The notes beneath the pieces are model-generated. The model made no database searches. It was not told where the DNA came from and saw only the letters and a list, made by a program, of their open reading frames with translations. The position numbers and the translations under genes are program-made. From NCBI RefSeq assembly GCF_900176515.1, contig NZ_FWXV01000001.1:496001-560000 (forward strand): a stretch of 64,000 nucleotides of DNA. The letters are read 5' to 3'. The stretch is from Kibdelosporangium aridum. GTDB taxonomy: Bacteria > Actinomycetota > Actinomycetes > Mycobacteriales > Pseudonocardiaceae. Shown in pieces: positions 24,657 through 34,000 of this stretch (position 1 is its first letter; each line of letters opens with the position of its first letter).

Positions 24657-25478
24657 TCACTCCAGCCGTTGACGCCAGCGCGTGAAGGCTGTGACCAGTT
24701 CGGCTGGGGCATTGACACGAAGCAGCCGGCGTGTCTCCTCGTCGATGTAGTGCCGATAAAGCGGTATCAAGCCCGCTGCCAGCTCGGATGTGATCTGCGC
24801 GGAATCCAGAGGATGTCCGGCTCGGACACGCGTGGCCATGCGCACCAGTGACGCCGCGATGGGTTGAGGCTGGGCGAGATACCAGGCGATGGCTTCGTCG
24901 TTGGTAGCCGCACGTCCTGCGGTTTTCGTGCCGGTACAGAGGAAACGGACAGGGAACAGCACGGCCTTGGTGAACCACACCATATCCACCAGCAGGCGGC
25001 GGGGGTTGTGGAATTCGGAGATCACTTCATCGGATGCCAGGACGTCGACGGCGAACCGGGCGCTCTCCAATAGCAACTCGTCGGTGGCCGGGCGGGCCAC
25101 CTGCTTGGCGACGTCGTCGCCGAACAGGAGCACACCTTGATCGGCGAGTTGCAAGCGGTCGAGCGCGGGGAAGCGTCCGTCGTCCTGTCCGGCGCGCAGC
25201 GCGGGCAGGGACGCCCAGAATGTGGACAGTTTGCGTTGCAGGCTGCCTTGCCCGCGCAGGGTTTCGGTCGTCGTGTTCATAGTGCTCGCGTCGCCGTCAC
25301 GAGTGTCGGTCAGCACGACGGCCAGGTCGATGTCGCTGACGGCCGGGGAGTAACCGCCGTACGCGAGGCTGCCAAGGAGGTAGGTGGCAACCAAGCGATC
25401 GGCGAAGATGTCCTGGTAAGCGCGGGCGCAGTCACCAGCGACGGCCCGCGCCGCAGCGACCGGGTCAGTCGTGGTCAT
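24657..25478 (-). CDS. Nucleotidyltransferase-fold protein linked to the prenyltransferase gene
   Basis: 273 residues from ATG 25478, which overlaps the stop of the upstream gene by four bases (ATGA). The polymerase-beta-like motif is clear: GS at residues 36-37 and D49/D51 in SPAVSDIDLAVV. The C-terminal half is helical, like that of aminoglycoside nucleotidyltransferases. It should transfer a nucleotide to a small molecule or protein. Tight coupling to the fused prenyltransferase suggests it modifies the same pathway product, for tailoring or self-protection. An MNT-type antitoxin role is less likely because no HEPN partner is present. Confidence 0.8.
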   Translation of the reverse strand: MTTTDPVAAARAVAGDCARAYQDIFADRLVATYLLGSLAYGGYSPAVSDIDLAVVLTDTRDGDASTMNTTTETLRGQGSLQRKLSTFWASLPALRAGQDDGRFPALDRLQLADQGVLLFGDDVAKQVARPATDELLLESARFAVDVLASDEVISEFHNPRRLLVDMVWFTKAVLFPVRFLCTGTKTAGRAATNDEAIAWYLAQPQPIAASLVRMATRVRAGHPLDSAQITSELAAGLIPLYRHYIDEETRRLLRVNAPAELVTAFTRWRQRLE

Positions 25479-27223
25479 ACGGTGACAGCACCGGTGTCCC
25501 GGAGGGCGCACTCGGCGATTCGGTTGGAGACAACGTCGATGACCTGCCACGCACGATCCAGCACAGTGATCAGGTCGTCCGCGGTCCAGTCACTGCGTTG
25601 CCGCAGAAGCCGGTAGCCCATCTCCAGGTGCTCAGCGTCCGCCTCGTCGTGCAGCGTGAAGTAGGGGTCGTCGGGGAAGGCGCGGGTACCCGCCTGGCTG
25701 AGGACGAGGCTGCCTGCCTCCAGCGCGAGGTGGGCGAGGACAGCGCGCTGAACCCCTGGCAGCACGGCGAACTGGTCGACGAACCACGACGCGCCCGCTT
25801 CGATGACGGGGTCCCAGACGAGCCGCCGGTCGTCCGCGCGGCTGCGGGCGAGGATGGCGTCGTGACCGACCTCTTCCTGTTGGTGCTCGAGGGCAAGCGT
25901 GCGCAGCTGCGGGTCGGTCTCGAAGGTGACCCGGGCACTGATCATTCGTTGAAAGGCGTTCGACCAAGGTTGCAGGTAGGTGAGCACCGCTTTCTTCGTC
26001 TCGGTTGCGGTGTTCTCGTCGGCCAGCAGGCGGATCAGCTCCGACGACTCGTATTCCCGTTGCCGCTCCTCGTTGTAGCGGGCAATGCGTTCCACATCCT
26101 GGTCGCTCACTTTCGGCTCCTTGCGGTCGAGATCAACGGACGAGAGGGGGTGGGGTTCAGACCGGTCGTAGACCGGAAACCGGAAGTAGGTGGTGATGTC
26201 ACCCCGTCGGCCCGCGGCGCGGTAGCTCACCAGCGTCAGCAGACCCTGGCTGTCTTCCAGCGTTCCGGGCACCAACGCGGCGGCCAGAGCGTACAGCCGG
26301 GCCGGGTTGACTCCCTCGCTGCGCAGTAGCTCCGCGGTCCGGTCCACGGCCTGCCGGTCGTTGGCCGCCAGGTCGGTCAGCCGGAGATAGCTGGTACTCT
26401 CGGCAACTTGGTCTAGACCAGAGCGGAACGCGAGGCAGCTCAACGCGCCTTCCCCTGCGCTGGCACGGTTACCGGCCAATGTCCGGTAAGCCGCCAGCGC
26501 CGCGTCAGTGTCGTGGTTTAATGCCACCGAAGCGATGCGGTTCATTTCGTGGATGTCCGCGCCGTGGTTGCGATAGTAGATCTTGACACGGGCGTGCGCT
26601 TCGTCCGCCAGGTCCACCGCGAAGAACTCGATCTCTCTGCTGCCGTCGACACCCTCGATCCGCCGCCGGGCATCGTTCCACGCGGCGGCCATCCCCAACC
26701 GGTCCATGGCCTCGCTCACCGCGCTGTAACGCTGGGACAGTGGCCAAGTGTACAAACCGAAGTATGTCTTGTGGACCACGCGCATGGGCGGTCGCCAGGC
26801 GACCGAGTGCCACAGTGGCGCGTGCGACGGCCGATTGCCTTGCGGTGTAAAGATTTCATGGATCTGTCGCAAACGACTTGTGACTGTGGAGTCATCGTGG
26901 CCGAGGTTGTTCTCGTCGCCAAGGCAGTCGAACAGCAGCCGCAACTCCGGGTGGCGGCCCGACCAGTTCACTGACATCTCGGCCGGGAACCCGTCATCCG
27001 CCACATAGGACGGCTCCGCGGGCGTCGTCCCGATCCGCTCGGCCGACCACGCGGGAAGCACGGCTCTGAGCATCTGGGTGGTCCGGGTGGACTGATCACC
27101 CGGGACTTGCAGCGCATCACACGCCGTCGCCCACAGTTCGCACAGGAAGTCAACGAACAGCCGACCTTGTGCGGGATAGATTTTCCCTACATAACCAGGT
27201 AACCGCAGTGATCGACTGGCCAC
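25475..27223 (-). CDS. Fusion: DMATS-type aromatic prenyltransferase plus heme-oxygenase-like diiron oxidase
   Basis: 582 residues from GTG 27223. Residues about 1-360 resemble DMATS-type prenyltransferases, which attach a dimethylallyl group to an aromatic substrate. GFPAEMSVNW (79-87) matches the GxPxExS motif, with E82 in the position of the catalytic Glu. FGLYTWP follows at 155-161. ARVKIYYR (211-218) and DITTYFRFP (342-350) fit the diphosphate-binding Lys/Tyr/Arg strands. Residues about 385-575 resemble TenA/PqqC-like diiron oxidases: EHQQEEVGH (446-454), E502 and an HxxxDxxH motif at H525, D529, H532. I know of no described protein joining these two domains. Activity and substrate are inferred; tryptophan or another indole is likely. 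Confidence 0.78.
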   Translation of the reverse strand: MASRSLRLPGYVGKIYPAQGRLFVDFLCELWATACDALQVPGDQSTRTTQMLRAVLPAWSAERIGTTPAEPSYVADDGFPAEMSVNWSGRHPELRLLFDCLGDENNLGHDDSTVTSRLRQIHEIFTPQGNRPSHAPLWHSVAWRPPMRVVHKTYFGLYTWPLSQRYSAVSEAMDRLGMAAAWNDARRRIEGVDGSREIEFFAVDLADEAHARVKIYYRNHGADIHEMNRIASVALNHDTDAALAAYRTLAGNRASAGEGALSCLAFRSGLDQVAESTSYLRLTDLAANDRQAVDRTAELLRSEGVNPARLYALAAALVPGTLEDSQGLLTLVSYRAAGRRGDITTYFRFPVYDRSEPHPLSSVDLDRKEPKVSDQDVERIARYNEERQREYESSELIRLLADENTATETKKAVLTYLQPWSNAFQRMISARVTFETDPQLRTLALEHQQEEVGHDAILARSRADDRRLVWDPVIEAGASWFVDQFAVLPGVQRAVLAHLALEAGSLVLSQAGTRAFPDDPYFTLHDEADAEHLEMGYRLLRQRSDWTADDLITVLDRAWQVIDVVSNRIAECALRDTGAVTV

Positions 27224-27226
27224 GAG

Positions 27227-27262
27227 CGGAGGTTATCAGCGCAGTACGTGTACAACGATCAA
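27227..27262 (-). promoter_or_regulatory. Probable promoter of the fused prenyltransferase gene
   Basis: On the minus strand TTGATC (27262-27257) is separated by 18 bases from TGATAA (27238-27233). Transcription would start about four bases before GTG 27223. No ribosome site is present, so the message is probably leaderless or nearly so. The 165-bp gap to the acetyltransferase gene holds nothing else recognisable. Confidence 0.4.
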
Positions 27263-27388
27263 GCTCTACCCGGGTGGTCCAACCAATTGCGCCATCTGGG
27301 TTTGCTGTTGTCCGCAATGGATACGCAGTGGCACGGCGCCGATCGGACGAGTTCCGCTATGTGAATACAACGGTGGCGTCACTCGGGG

Positions 27389-27916
27389 TCACTGGCTGAG
27401 TTCGTACGTCATCTCGACGCCTTCCAGTTGAACGCCGTCCGGCAGCGGAACCATCGTTTGGCGTGTTTCTTGGAAGCCGAAGGCGTGGTATAGCGGCACT
27501 CCTGGCAACGTCGCCATCAGTGACAGCGAGCGGAAGCCCTCCTCGCGGGCGGCCTTGACGCAAGCGTCGAGGATCGCCTTGGCAAGTCCTCGCCGTGTCC
27601 AGTCCGCACGGACGAACATCGCGCGAACTCTCGCCGGTTCGGTGGCGGGGTCGAGCAATCGGCCGTCGTCCTGCTGCGAGCCGGATCCTGTATAGAGCTT
27701 GTTGCGCTTGCTCCAGCCACCACACGCGACAATCTCGCCGCCGGCCTCGTACACGAAGTACGTGCCGTCCTTGATCAATGTGATGTCCGGCTCGGTCAGG
27801 TAGATCGCCGCGCTGGCGGCCTGGCGTTCGGTGTAGAAGCGCGGGAACAGTTCGGCTCCCGAGACGCGCATCAGCGTCCCGATCCGTGGCATGTCGGCGA
27901 CGGTGGCCAGGCGCAT
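27389..27916 (-). CDS. GNAT-family N-acetyltransferase
   Basis: 175 residues. GNAT fold: strand 4 and pyrophosphate loop in ARVRAMFVRADWTRRGLAKAIL (the R/Q-x-x-G-x-G/A loop), then FRSLSLMATLPGVPLYHAFGFQE. It transfers an acyl group from acyl-CoA to an amine. It follows the flavoprotein gene by three bases, so the two are one unit, and it precedes the prenyltransferase gene by 165 bp. A role in the same pathway or in self-resistance is possible but unproven. Confidence 0.85.
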   Translation of the reverse strand: MRLATVADMPRIGTLMRVSGAELFPRFYTERQAASAAIYLTEPDITLIKDGTYFVYEAGGEIVACGGWSKRNKLYTGSGSQQDDGRLLDPATEPARVRAMFVRADWTRRGLAKAILDACVKAAREEGFRSLSLMATLPGVPLYHAFGFQETRQTMVPLPDGVQLEGVEMTYELSQ

Positions 27917-27919
27917 GGT

Positions 27920-29329
27920 CTAGAAGATCCCCGGGCCGGGCGTCAGTATCCGGTCTGGGTCGTAAGCCCGTTTTGCCCGTTGGACTTCCGGCCACCGCTC
28001 ACCGTAGTGCGCGGCCCAGTCCCGCGCGCCGAAGTCCATCGAGCCGATCGGGTACCGGACTCCGCCGAGCTGCCGCGCTCGGTCGAACAGGCGGTTGTTC
28101 CGGGCTAGCATCTCCTTGGCGAAGGCGGGATCGGGGCCGGGTTTCTCGGCCGCGGTGAGGATGTCGAACAGGAAAACCCAGTCGTCGTCGGGTACCCGCA
28201 TCATCGGCCGGGTCAGTTTCGAGCGCTGGATCGGGAAAAGCAGGACCCATCCGCCCGCACCGACGTCGCGAGCGGTGAGCGACGGGACGACCTCGCTGAC
28301 GTAACGCTCCATAGTGGACCCGGGTAGCCATACGTCGAACCAGGGCTTGACGAGTTCATCCCATGAGATGCTCTTGCGCAGGTCGTCGACCTGGGTGTCG
28401 ACGCGTTCGACGTACGTCAGGAAGTCCAGGCTTGCCGCTTGGGCAACGCTTCCACTCAGTTCGCGCAGCAGGTGGGAGTCGTTTGGTGGAGACGAGGGTT
28501 CGAAGGCGGTCGCCGCGAAGATGTGCGGCACACCGCCGAGCCATTGCGCGAAGACGTCCTCGATCTCGTTACGGGTCAACAGGGTCCGCAGGTCCTTGAA
28601 GAACGTCGGGAGATCGGCGTACCGCAGGACGTACGAGCGGACCATCGGCAGGGCGGGCACCATGTCCACAATGGCCCTGGTTATCACGCCGAACTGCCCG
28701 ACACCGGCGAGAACCGCGTCGAACAGTGCACGGTTACGGGTGCGCGAGCACCGGACGGCGCGTCCTTCGCCCGTGACCACCTCAAGTTCTTTGACGTGGT
28801 CGACGGCCAGGCCCACGCGGTTGGTCGACGAAACACCGCCCATCGACAGCACCCCGCCGATCGACAGTCCTATGTAGCCAGTCAACACCGGCGGCGCCAG
28901 CCGGTGCCGGTACCCGGCCCGCGTCAGATCAAGCCATGTCGCACCGGCGTCGACGTCGGCCCGGTCTCGGTCGATCGAGTGGATCGTGGCCAGCCAACGG
29001 CTGTCGATGAGCAAGCCCGCGACCAAACCTTGGCCGTGCGTGGAATGCCCTCGGCCACGGGTGGCGACCTTGATGCGGTGCTTGCGGCAGAACCGGATCA
29101 TCTTCTCGATGTCCCTGACCGACTTGGGCCGCAGCACTGCCAGCGGTTCACGGATCACGTACTGCCCGTTGTCCGTTGACACGCCGGAATGGTCGAAGAC
29201 GAGTTCGCCATCCAGTTGCGGCACACGGTCGAACGGCCCTTCCGCCGCCCACACCCGGCCGACCGGGTCGAACCCGGCGACAAGAACACCAAGACCGAGG
29301 CCAGTCAACAGGTTCCGTCGAGTCAGCAC
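27920..29329 (-). CDS. Tat-exported FAD oxidase, cytokinin-dehydrogenase-like
   Basis: 469 residues. Twin-arginine signal (TRRNLLTGLGLGVL), then a PCMH-type FAD-binding domain. GRGHSTHGQ at 92-100 is the cytokinin dehydrogenase motif, with H95 expected to hold FAD covalently. GYIGLSIGGVLSMGGVSST follows. The end AYDPDRILTPGPGIF also matches that family. Those enzymes cleave the isopentenyl side chain of N6-prenylated adenines. A flavin oxidase acting on a prenylated amine beside a prenyltransferase gene is striking. Other BBE-like oxidations are equally possible. The fold and cofactor are secure, the substrate is not. Confidence 0.85.
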   Translation of the reverse strand: MLTRRNLLTGLGLGVLVAGFDPVGRVWAAEGPFDRVPQLDGELVFDHSGVSTDNGQYVIREPLAVLRPKSVRDIEKMIRFCRKHRIKVATRGRGHSTHGQGLVAGLLIDSRWLATIHSIDRDRADVDAGATWLDLTRAGYRHRLAPPVLTGYIGLSIGGVLSMGGVSSTNRVGLAVDHVKELEVVTGEGRAVRCSRTRNRALFDAVLAGVGQFGVITRAIVDMVPALPMVRSYVLRYADLPTFFKDLRTLLTRNEIEDVFAQWLGGVPHIFAATAFEPSSPPNDSHLLRELSGSVAQAASLDFLTYVERVDTQVDDLRKSISWDELVKPWFDVWLPGSTMERYVSEVVPSLTARDVGAGGWVLLFPIQRSKLTRPMMRVPDDDWVFLFDILTAAEKPGPDPAFAKEMLARNNRLFDRARQLGGVRYPIGSMDFGARDWAAHYGERWPEVQRAKRAYDPDRILTPGPGIF

Positions 29330-29339
29330 ATCGTGGATG

Positions 29340-29978
29340 TTACTCGGGCCACGCGTTGTCCTGAATGACCGAGACGAAGTCCGCGCGCTGGAAGCCCGGC
29401 TCGAAGTGCGCGATGACGTCGTCGTTCATCGTGCCGAAAGTGCTGTCCGGGCGGTCTTTCATGCCGTCATAGAAGGCCTTGACGATGCCCTTTTTGAAGT
29501 CCGGCCGCGGATGCGCGGCGGTGACGGCCCTGATTTCGTCCTCGGTGATCTGGTCGAGGTCGAAGCCCAGCACGTCGGTCTCCACACCCAGGGTGACCAC
29601 GGCGATCTCGGGTGCGAGGTGCATCGGCAGCTCAGGCGTTGTGTGCAAGGCGATGGCGTACCAGACCTGACGGGCGTCGTACTCGCTGTAACCGTGCTCC
29701 AGCAGGAACGTGCGGGCGAGTTCGGCGCCGTCGATCTCGAACCGGCGGTCCTTGGTTCGGTACTTCGAGGTCAGGCCGAGGTCGTGGAACATCGCGCCCA
29801 CGTACGCGGCCTCCGGATCGACGTCCAGGCCACGGTGACGGGCCTTCAACGAACCCCACAGGTAGACGCGGCGCGAGTGGTGGAACAACAGGTCGTCGGC
29901 GGCCGCACGGACCAGTTCGGTGGCGTCCTCGGCGATCGGCGTGTCAGGGATCTCGATCCCGGCGATGATCTCGGTCAT
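29340..29978 (-). CDS. HD-domain hydrolase, cyanamide-hydratase-like
   Basis: 212 residues from ATG 29978. The metal-binding HD fold is clear: LLFHHSRRVYLWG (His near 33-34), AMFHDLGL (H65-D66) and IALHTTPELP. The F-x-H-S-x-R-V-Y pattern and the spacing match the yeast/fungal cyanamide hydratase (Ddi2-like) group rather than stringent-response enzymes. Those hydrate cyanamide to urea. It ends 10 bases before the flavoprotein start on the same strand, so it probably heads the biosynthetic operon. The true substrate is unknown. Confidence 0.82.
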   Translation of the reverse strand: MTEIIAGIEIPDTPIAEDATELVRAAADDLLFHHSRRVYLWGSLKARHRGLDVDPEAAYVGAMFHDLGLTSKYRTKDRRFEIDGAELARTFLLEHGYSEYDARQVWYAIALHTTPELPMHLAPEIAVVTLGVETDVLGFDLDQITEDEIRAVTAAHPRPDFKKGIVKAFYDGMKDRPDSTFGTMNDDVIAHFEPGFQRADFVSVIQDNAWPE

Positions 29979-30059
29979 GCCCTCAGCTTCGGCGCTCTCG
30001 GGCGGCGCGCCCATGCGTTGACGGACATACTTCGCAGTGATCCGGACATGGGAGTACTG

Positions 30060-31007
30060 ATGCGCGTGGGTGTCGTCGTCTTCGACGGGGTCAAGCTGCT
30101 GGACGTCGCTGGTCCGACGGAGGTGTTCGCCGAGGCCAACCGGGTCGGCAACACCGACTACACGCTGGTCACGCTGGCAGTCGGCGCCCAGGCCGTGACC
30201 TCCTCCACCGGTATGGCGATCAAGATCGACGCTGACCTGCGTGACACCGAGGTGGACACGTTGCTGGTGGCCGGTGGCGACCGGCTCGTCGGCAGGCCGA
30301 TCGAGCCCGAGCTCGTCGACGCCGTCCGGGACGCTGTCCAAGGCACGCCGCGGGTGTGCTCGATTTGTACGGGCGCTTTCGTGCTGGCTGCCGCGGGAGT
30401 GCTGGACGGGCGCCGCGCGACTACGCATTGGCAGCACGCGCGCCTGCTCGCCAAGAGCTATCCGCACGTCACCGTCGAACCGGACTCGATCTGGGTGCAG
30501 GACGGGCCCGTGTTCACCTCGGCCGGGGTGTCCGCCGGTATCGACCTGGCGCTGGCTCTGGTGGAGAAGGACGCGGGCGGCGAGGTGGCCAGGACCGTGG
30601 CCCAGTCGCTGGTTGTGTTCCTGCAACGGCCGGGCGGGCAGTCCCAGTTCTCGCCGTCGACCTCACGGCCGCGCCCGAGGTCGTCCGTCCTGCGGGATGT
30701 CATGGACGCCGTCGTCGCGGACCCGGGCAAGGACCACTCGGCGACCCGGATGGCCGCGTCGGCCTCGGTGAGCACACGTCACTTGACGCGCCTGTTCCAC
30801 GCCGAGCTGGGCGTCACGCCCGCGCGCTACGTCGAAGAAGTCCGGATTGACGCTGGGAAACGAGCGCTTGAACAAGGGATGACGGTCGCGGATGCCGCGC
30901 GGGAAGCCGGGTTCGGGACGTCGGAATCCATGCGGCGGGCCTTCGTCCTGCGGGTGGGAGTTTCGCCACGCGCCTACCAGCAACGGTTCCGTTCCACGCT
31001 ACGATGA
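30060..31007 (+). CDS. GlxA-like regulator: DJ-1/PfpI domain plus AraC DNA-binding domain
   Basis: 315 residues from ATG 30060, with GGAG upstream; the reading frame is open much further back on the complement of the flavoprotein gene. Residues 1-180 form a class I amidotransferase-like domain with the nucleophile-elbow Cys at C103 (CSICTGAFVLAAAG). Residues 215-315 carry two AraC helix-turn-helix units (MAASASVSTRHLTRLFHAELG and VADAAREAGFGTSESMRRAFV). The family activates genes in response to nitrogenous ligands. It is divergent from the HD hydrolase gene and is the natural candidate to control that operon. Confidence 0.92.
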   Translation: MRVGVVVFDGVKLLDVAGPTEVFAEANRVGNTDYTLVTLAVGAQAVTSSTGMAIKIDADLRDTEVDTLLVAGGDRLVGRPIEPELVDAVRDAVQGTPRVCSICTGAFVLAAAGVLDGRRATTHWQHARLLAKSYPHVTVEPDSIWVQDGPVFTSAGVSAGIDLALALVEKDAGGEVARTVAQSLVVFLQRPGGQSQFSPSTSRPRPRSSVLRDVMDAVVADPGKDHSATRMAASASVSTRHLTRLFHAELGVTPARYVEEVRIDAGKRALEQGMTVADAAREAGFGTSESMRRAFVLRVGVSPRAYQQRFRSTLR

Positions 31008-31040
31008 CCTTGTTCTGGGGGGAGCAAGGGGAACATCAGC

Positions 31041-34000
31041 TTGTCTCGAAGACTTCTCGTCCTCGCGTTCGCTTTTCTGGTCTCGATTCCGGTTCCCGCT
31101 TCGGCGAGCGGGGTCGCGCAGTCCTCGGCACTCGTCGGAGTGCAGCAGGTGCTCTACCGCGGCGGGACGAACGGCTACGGCTGCTTCCGGATTCCCGTTC
31201 TGGCAAGGACTGCCGCGGGCACCCTGCTTGCTTTCGCCGAGGCGCGCAAGTCGCCGTCGTGCGCTGACCGTGGCGACATCGACCTGGTGGTCCGCAGGTC
31301 CACAAACGACGGTCGGACGTGGGGCCCGATCCGCGTGGTGACCTCGGGCTCGCCTGCGGACCCGGACGCACCGTTCACCCGTGGCAACGCGGTTCCGGTG
31401 GTGGACAAGGAAACCGGGAAGATCAACCTGATCACGACGTCCAACGAGGCCACGCCGACCGGCAAACGCCTGCCGTGGATCCAGCAGAGCTCGGACGACG
31501 GCCTGACGTGGACTCCGCCGCGACCGCTCGGCGCGTCCTTCGACGGGACCAACAACGGCTGGTTCGCGACCGGCCCGGCACACGGCATCCAACTGGAGAC
31601 CGGGCCGCACAAGGGCCGTCTGATCGTTGGCGCGCACCAGAAACCGAACTCGACGACAGTGCTCGCCGGTGTGCTGTACAGCGACGACAACGGAGACACC
31701 TGGAAAGCCAGCGAGGTACCCAACTCCTACGTCGCGGGTCAGCTTTCGCCGGGCGAGATCGCGGTCGCTGAGCTGCCGGACGGTGCTTTGTACGCCGCCG
31801 CACGCAACGAGGTCACCGACGGGCCGCACCGCGCCAAGGCGATCAGCACGGACGGCGGCACCACGATGCCCGCGTTCACAACAGTTCCGTCGCTGGCGTC
31901 GCCGAACGTGCAGGGCTCGATCCTGCCGTTACGCCAGACCTATCGAACGACGCCCGGTGACGTGCTGATCTTCTCGAGTCCTTCCGACCCGGACAACCGG
32001 GAAGAGCTGAAGATCCGGTACTCGCTCGATCGCGGTACCACCTGGTCGAGCCCGTCGAAGGGCCTGATCACCAACGAGCGGTCCGGGTACTCCGACCTCG
32101 CCGAGCTCACCGGTGGCGAGATCGGTGTCGTGTACGAAGGCGGCGTCTCGTTCTCCGCCGACGAGATCCGTTTCACCCGGTTCACGCCGGGGCAGCTCGG
32201 TCTTCCTGGCACCACTCGTGGCACGCCGTCGCCGCAGCCGTCGACACCGGCCGGGCCGACGACGCCGGACAGCACGCTCGAGGCCAATGACGCTTATCTG
32301 CGTGGGAACGCGTCTTTGAACGATGGACTTCTGCTTGACGGAAACGGGGACTACGCGGAGGTTCCGTACACGCGCACCCTCGATCCGGGCGATAGGGACT
32401 TCACCATCAGCACGCGGTTCCGCTATTCGGCCACTTCGACGAGCCCTAACCAGGTGCTTTTCTGGGGTTACGGTGTCGGAGCCGATGTTCCGCAGGTGTG
32501 GCTACGGCTGCAGCCCGGCAGTGATCAGGTGGCCGCGTGGGTTGAGGGCAAGGGCGGCCATGCGTACGTGACCTTGCCTGCTCCGGACGCTTTCGGGGAC
32601 TCGGTGTGGCATCAGTTGACTCTCACCAGGACCGGGTCCCGGGTCGATCTCACGGTGGACGGGGCGTCCGCGAGTGGGACCGGTGTCGTGGGTGCGGTGT
32701 CGGCGGGTGTGACCGGTCTTCGCCTCGGCGCGAAGCAGGACGCGACTGCCAGCGACGCTTTCACCGGTCGGCTCGGGAATTTCAGCCTGGTGCGCAACGG
32801 CGCGCCCAGCCTGAACCTGGCATTTCGGACTGTCGACGGCGCCACTGTGCCCGCTCGGACTCCCGCGCCGATCACCGACGACATGTCGGGGCATTGTGCG
32901 GCCGGACGCTTGCTTGGTGGCAAGCAGTCACCGGTTGCCGGTCGTGCGTCGAACACGGTCGCCCTGCCGGTCAACACCGCACACCCCGGTGTGGAAACGC
33001 CGTTCTCGCCGACGCTTGACCTCGGTGCAGGGGACTTCACCTTCGCCGTATGGTTCCGGTACTCCGGCTCGGCTGACCAAGCGATTGTGTGGGCGTACGG
33101 TACGACGTCGGGCAAGCGCTCGCTTTGGGTCCGGGCGCAGCCAGGGGAGGACCGGCTGTTCGCGTGGGTCGAGACCGAGTCCGATCGGGTGTCGATTCCG
33201 CTGGAGGACAGGTCAAGCAGCGTGGCATTCGGCGGAGACCAATGGCACCTGCTCGCTTTGACGAGGACCGGGGATCGGGCGGAGCTCAGTGTCGACGGCG
33301 GCACGCCCGCGGTGGCCACCGGTTTGACCGGGTCCGTCAGCGCCGATCAGGCCGACGCCATCAAGGGGCTGCGTCTGGGGTCCAAGATGGACGGCTCGAA
33401 CGTCATGCAGGGTGCGGTGGACGACTTCCGGCTCTATCACCGGGCCTTGTCCGCTGCGGAGTTGACCGCGGCGGCCACCGGGCGATTCCCATCTGATCTG
33501 CCGAAGTTGTGGTGGACGTTCGAAGGCCAGTACACGCAGGCACACGATGTCGTCCAGCCGATCACCGGCCCGCAGACATCGGACGCCTCAGTGCATTGCG
33601 CACACGCGGCGGTGTCAGGAAACCCGGCAGTCGTGGCCGGGAAGGTCGGGAACGCCGTGCAGTTCGACGGAGTCGATGACGCCGTGTACATGCCGTACAA
33701 GCCGAGTATCGCGTTGGGCGACAACGACTTCAAGGTGTCGACCTGGTTGCGGTACACCGGAACCGCCGACCAGGTGATCTTCTGGGCGTACGGTGTGGGC
33801 GCGACTGAACGCGCTCTGTGGATGCGCGGTCAACCCAGCCAGGACCGTCTGTTGGTGTACCTGCAGACGGATACCGGCGCCTTCCAGGCCGCAGCGCAGG
33901 ACGCCAGTAGCGGAGCGGGATTCAACGACGGCAACTGGCACTTCGTGGAGGCCGAACGCAAGGCCGGGATGTTGACGTTGAGCGTGGACGGCACGCAGTT

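Noticed and set aside
24657..25478. MNT-HEPN toxin-antitoxin module
   Set aside because: A nucleotidyltransferase is present but no HEPN partner lies beside it, and it is coupled to the prenyltransferase gene instead.
28986..31007. 673-codon regulator gene
   Set aside because: The AraC/DJ-1 protein starts at ATG 30060 with a ribosome site; the upstream part is antisense to the flavoprotein and HD genes.
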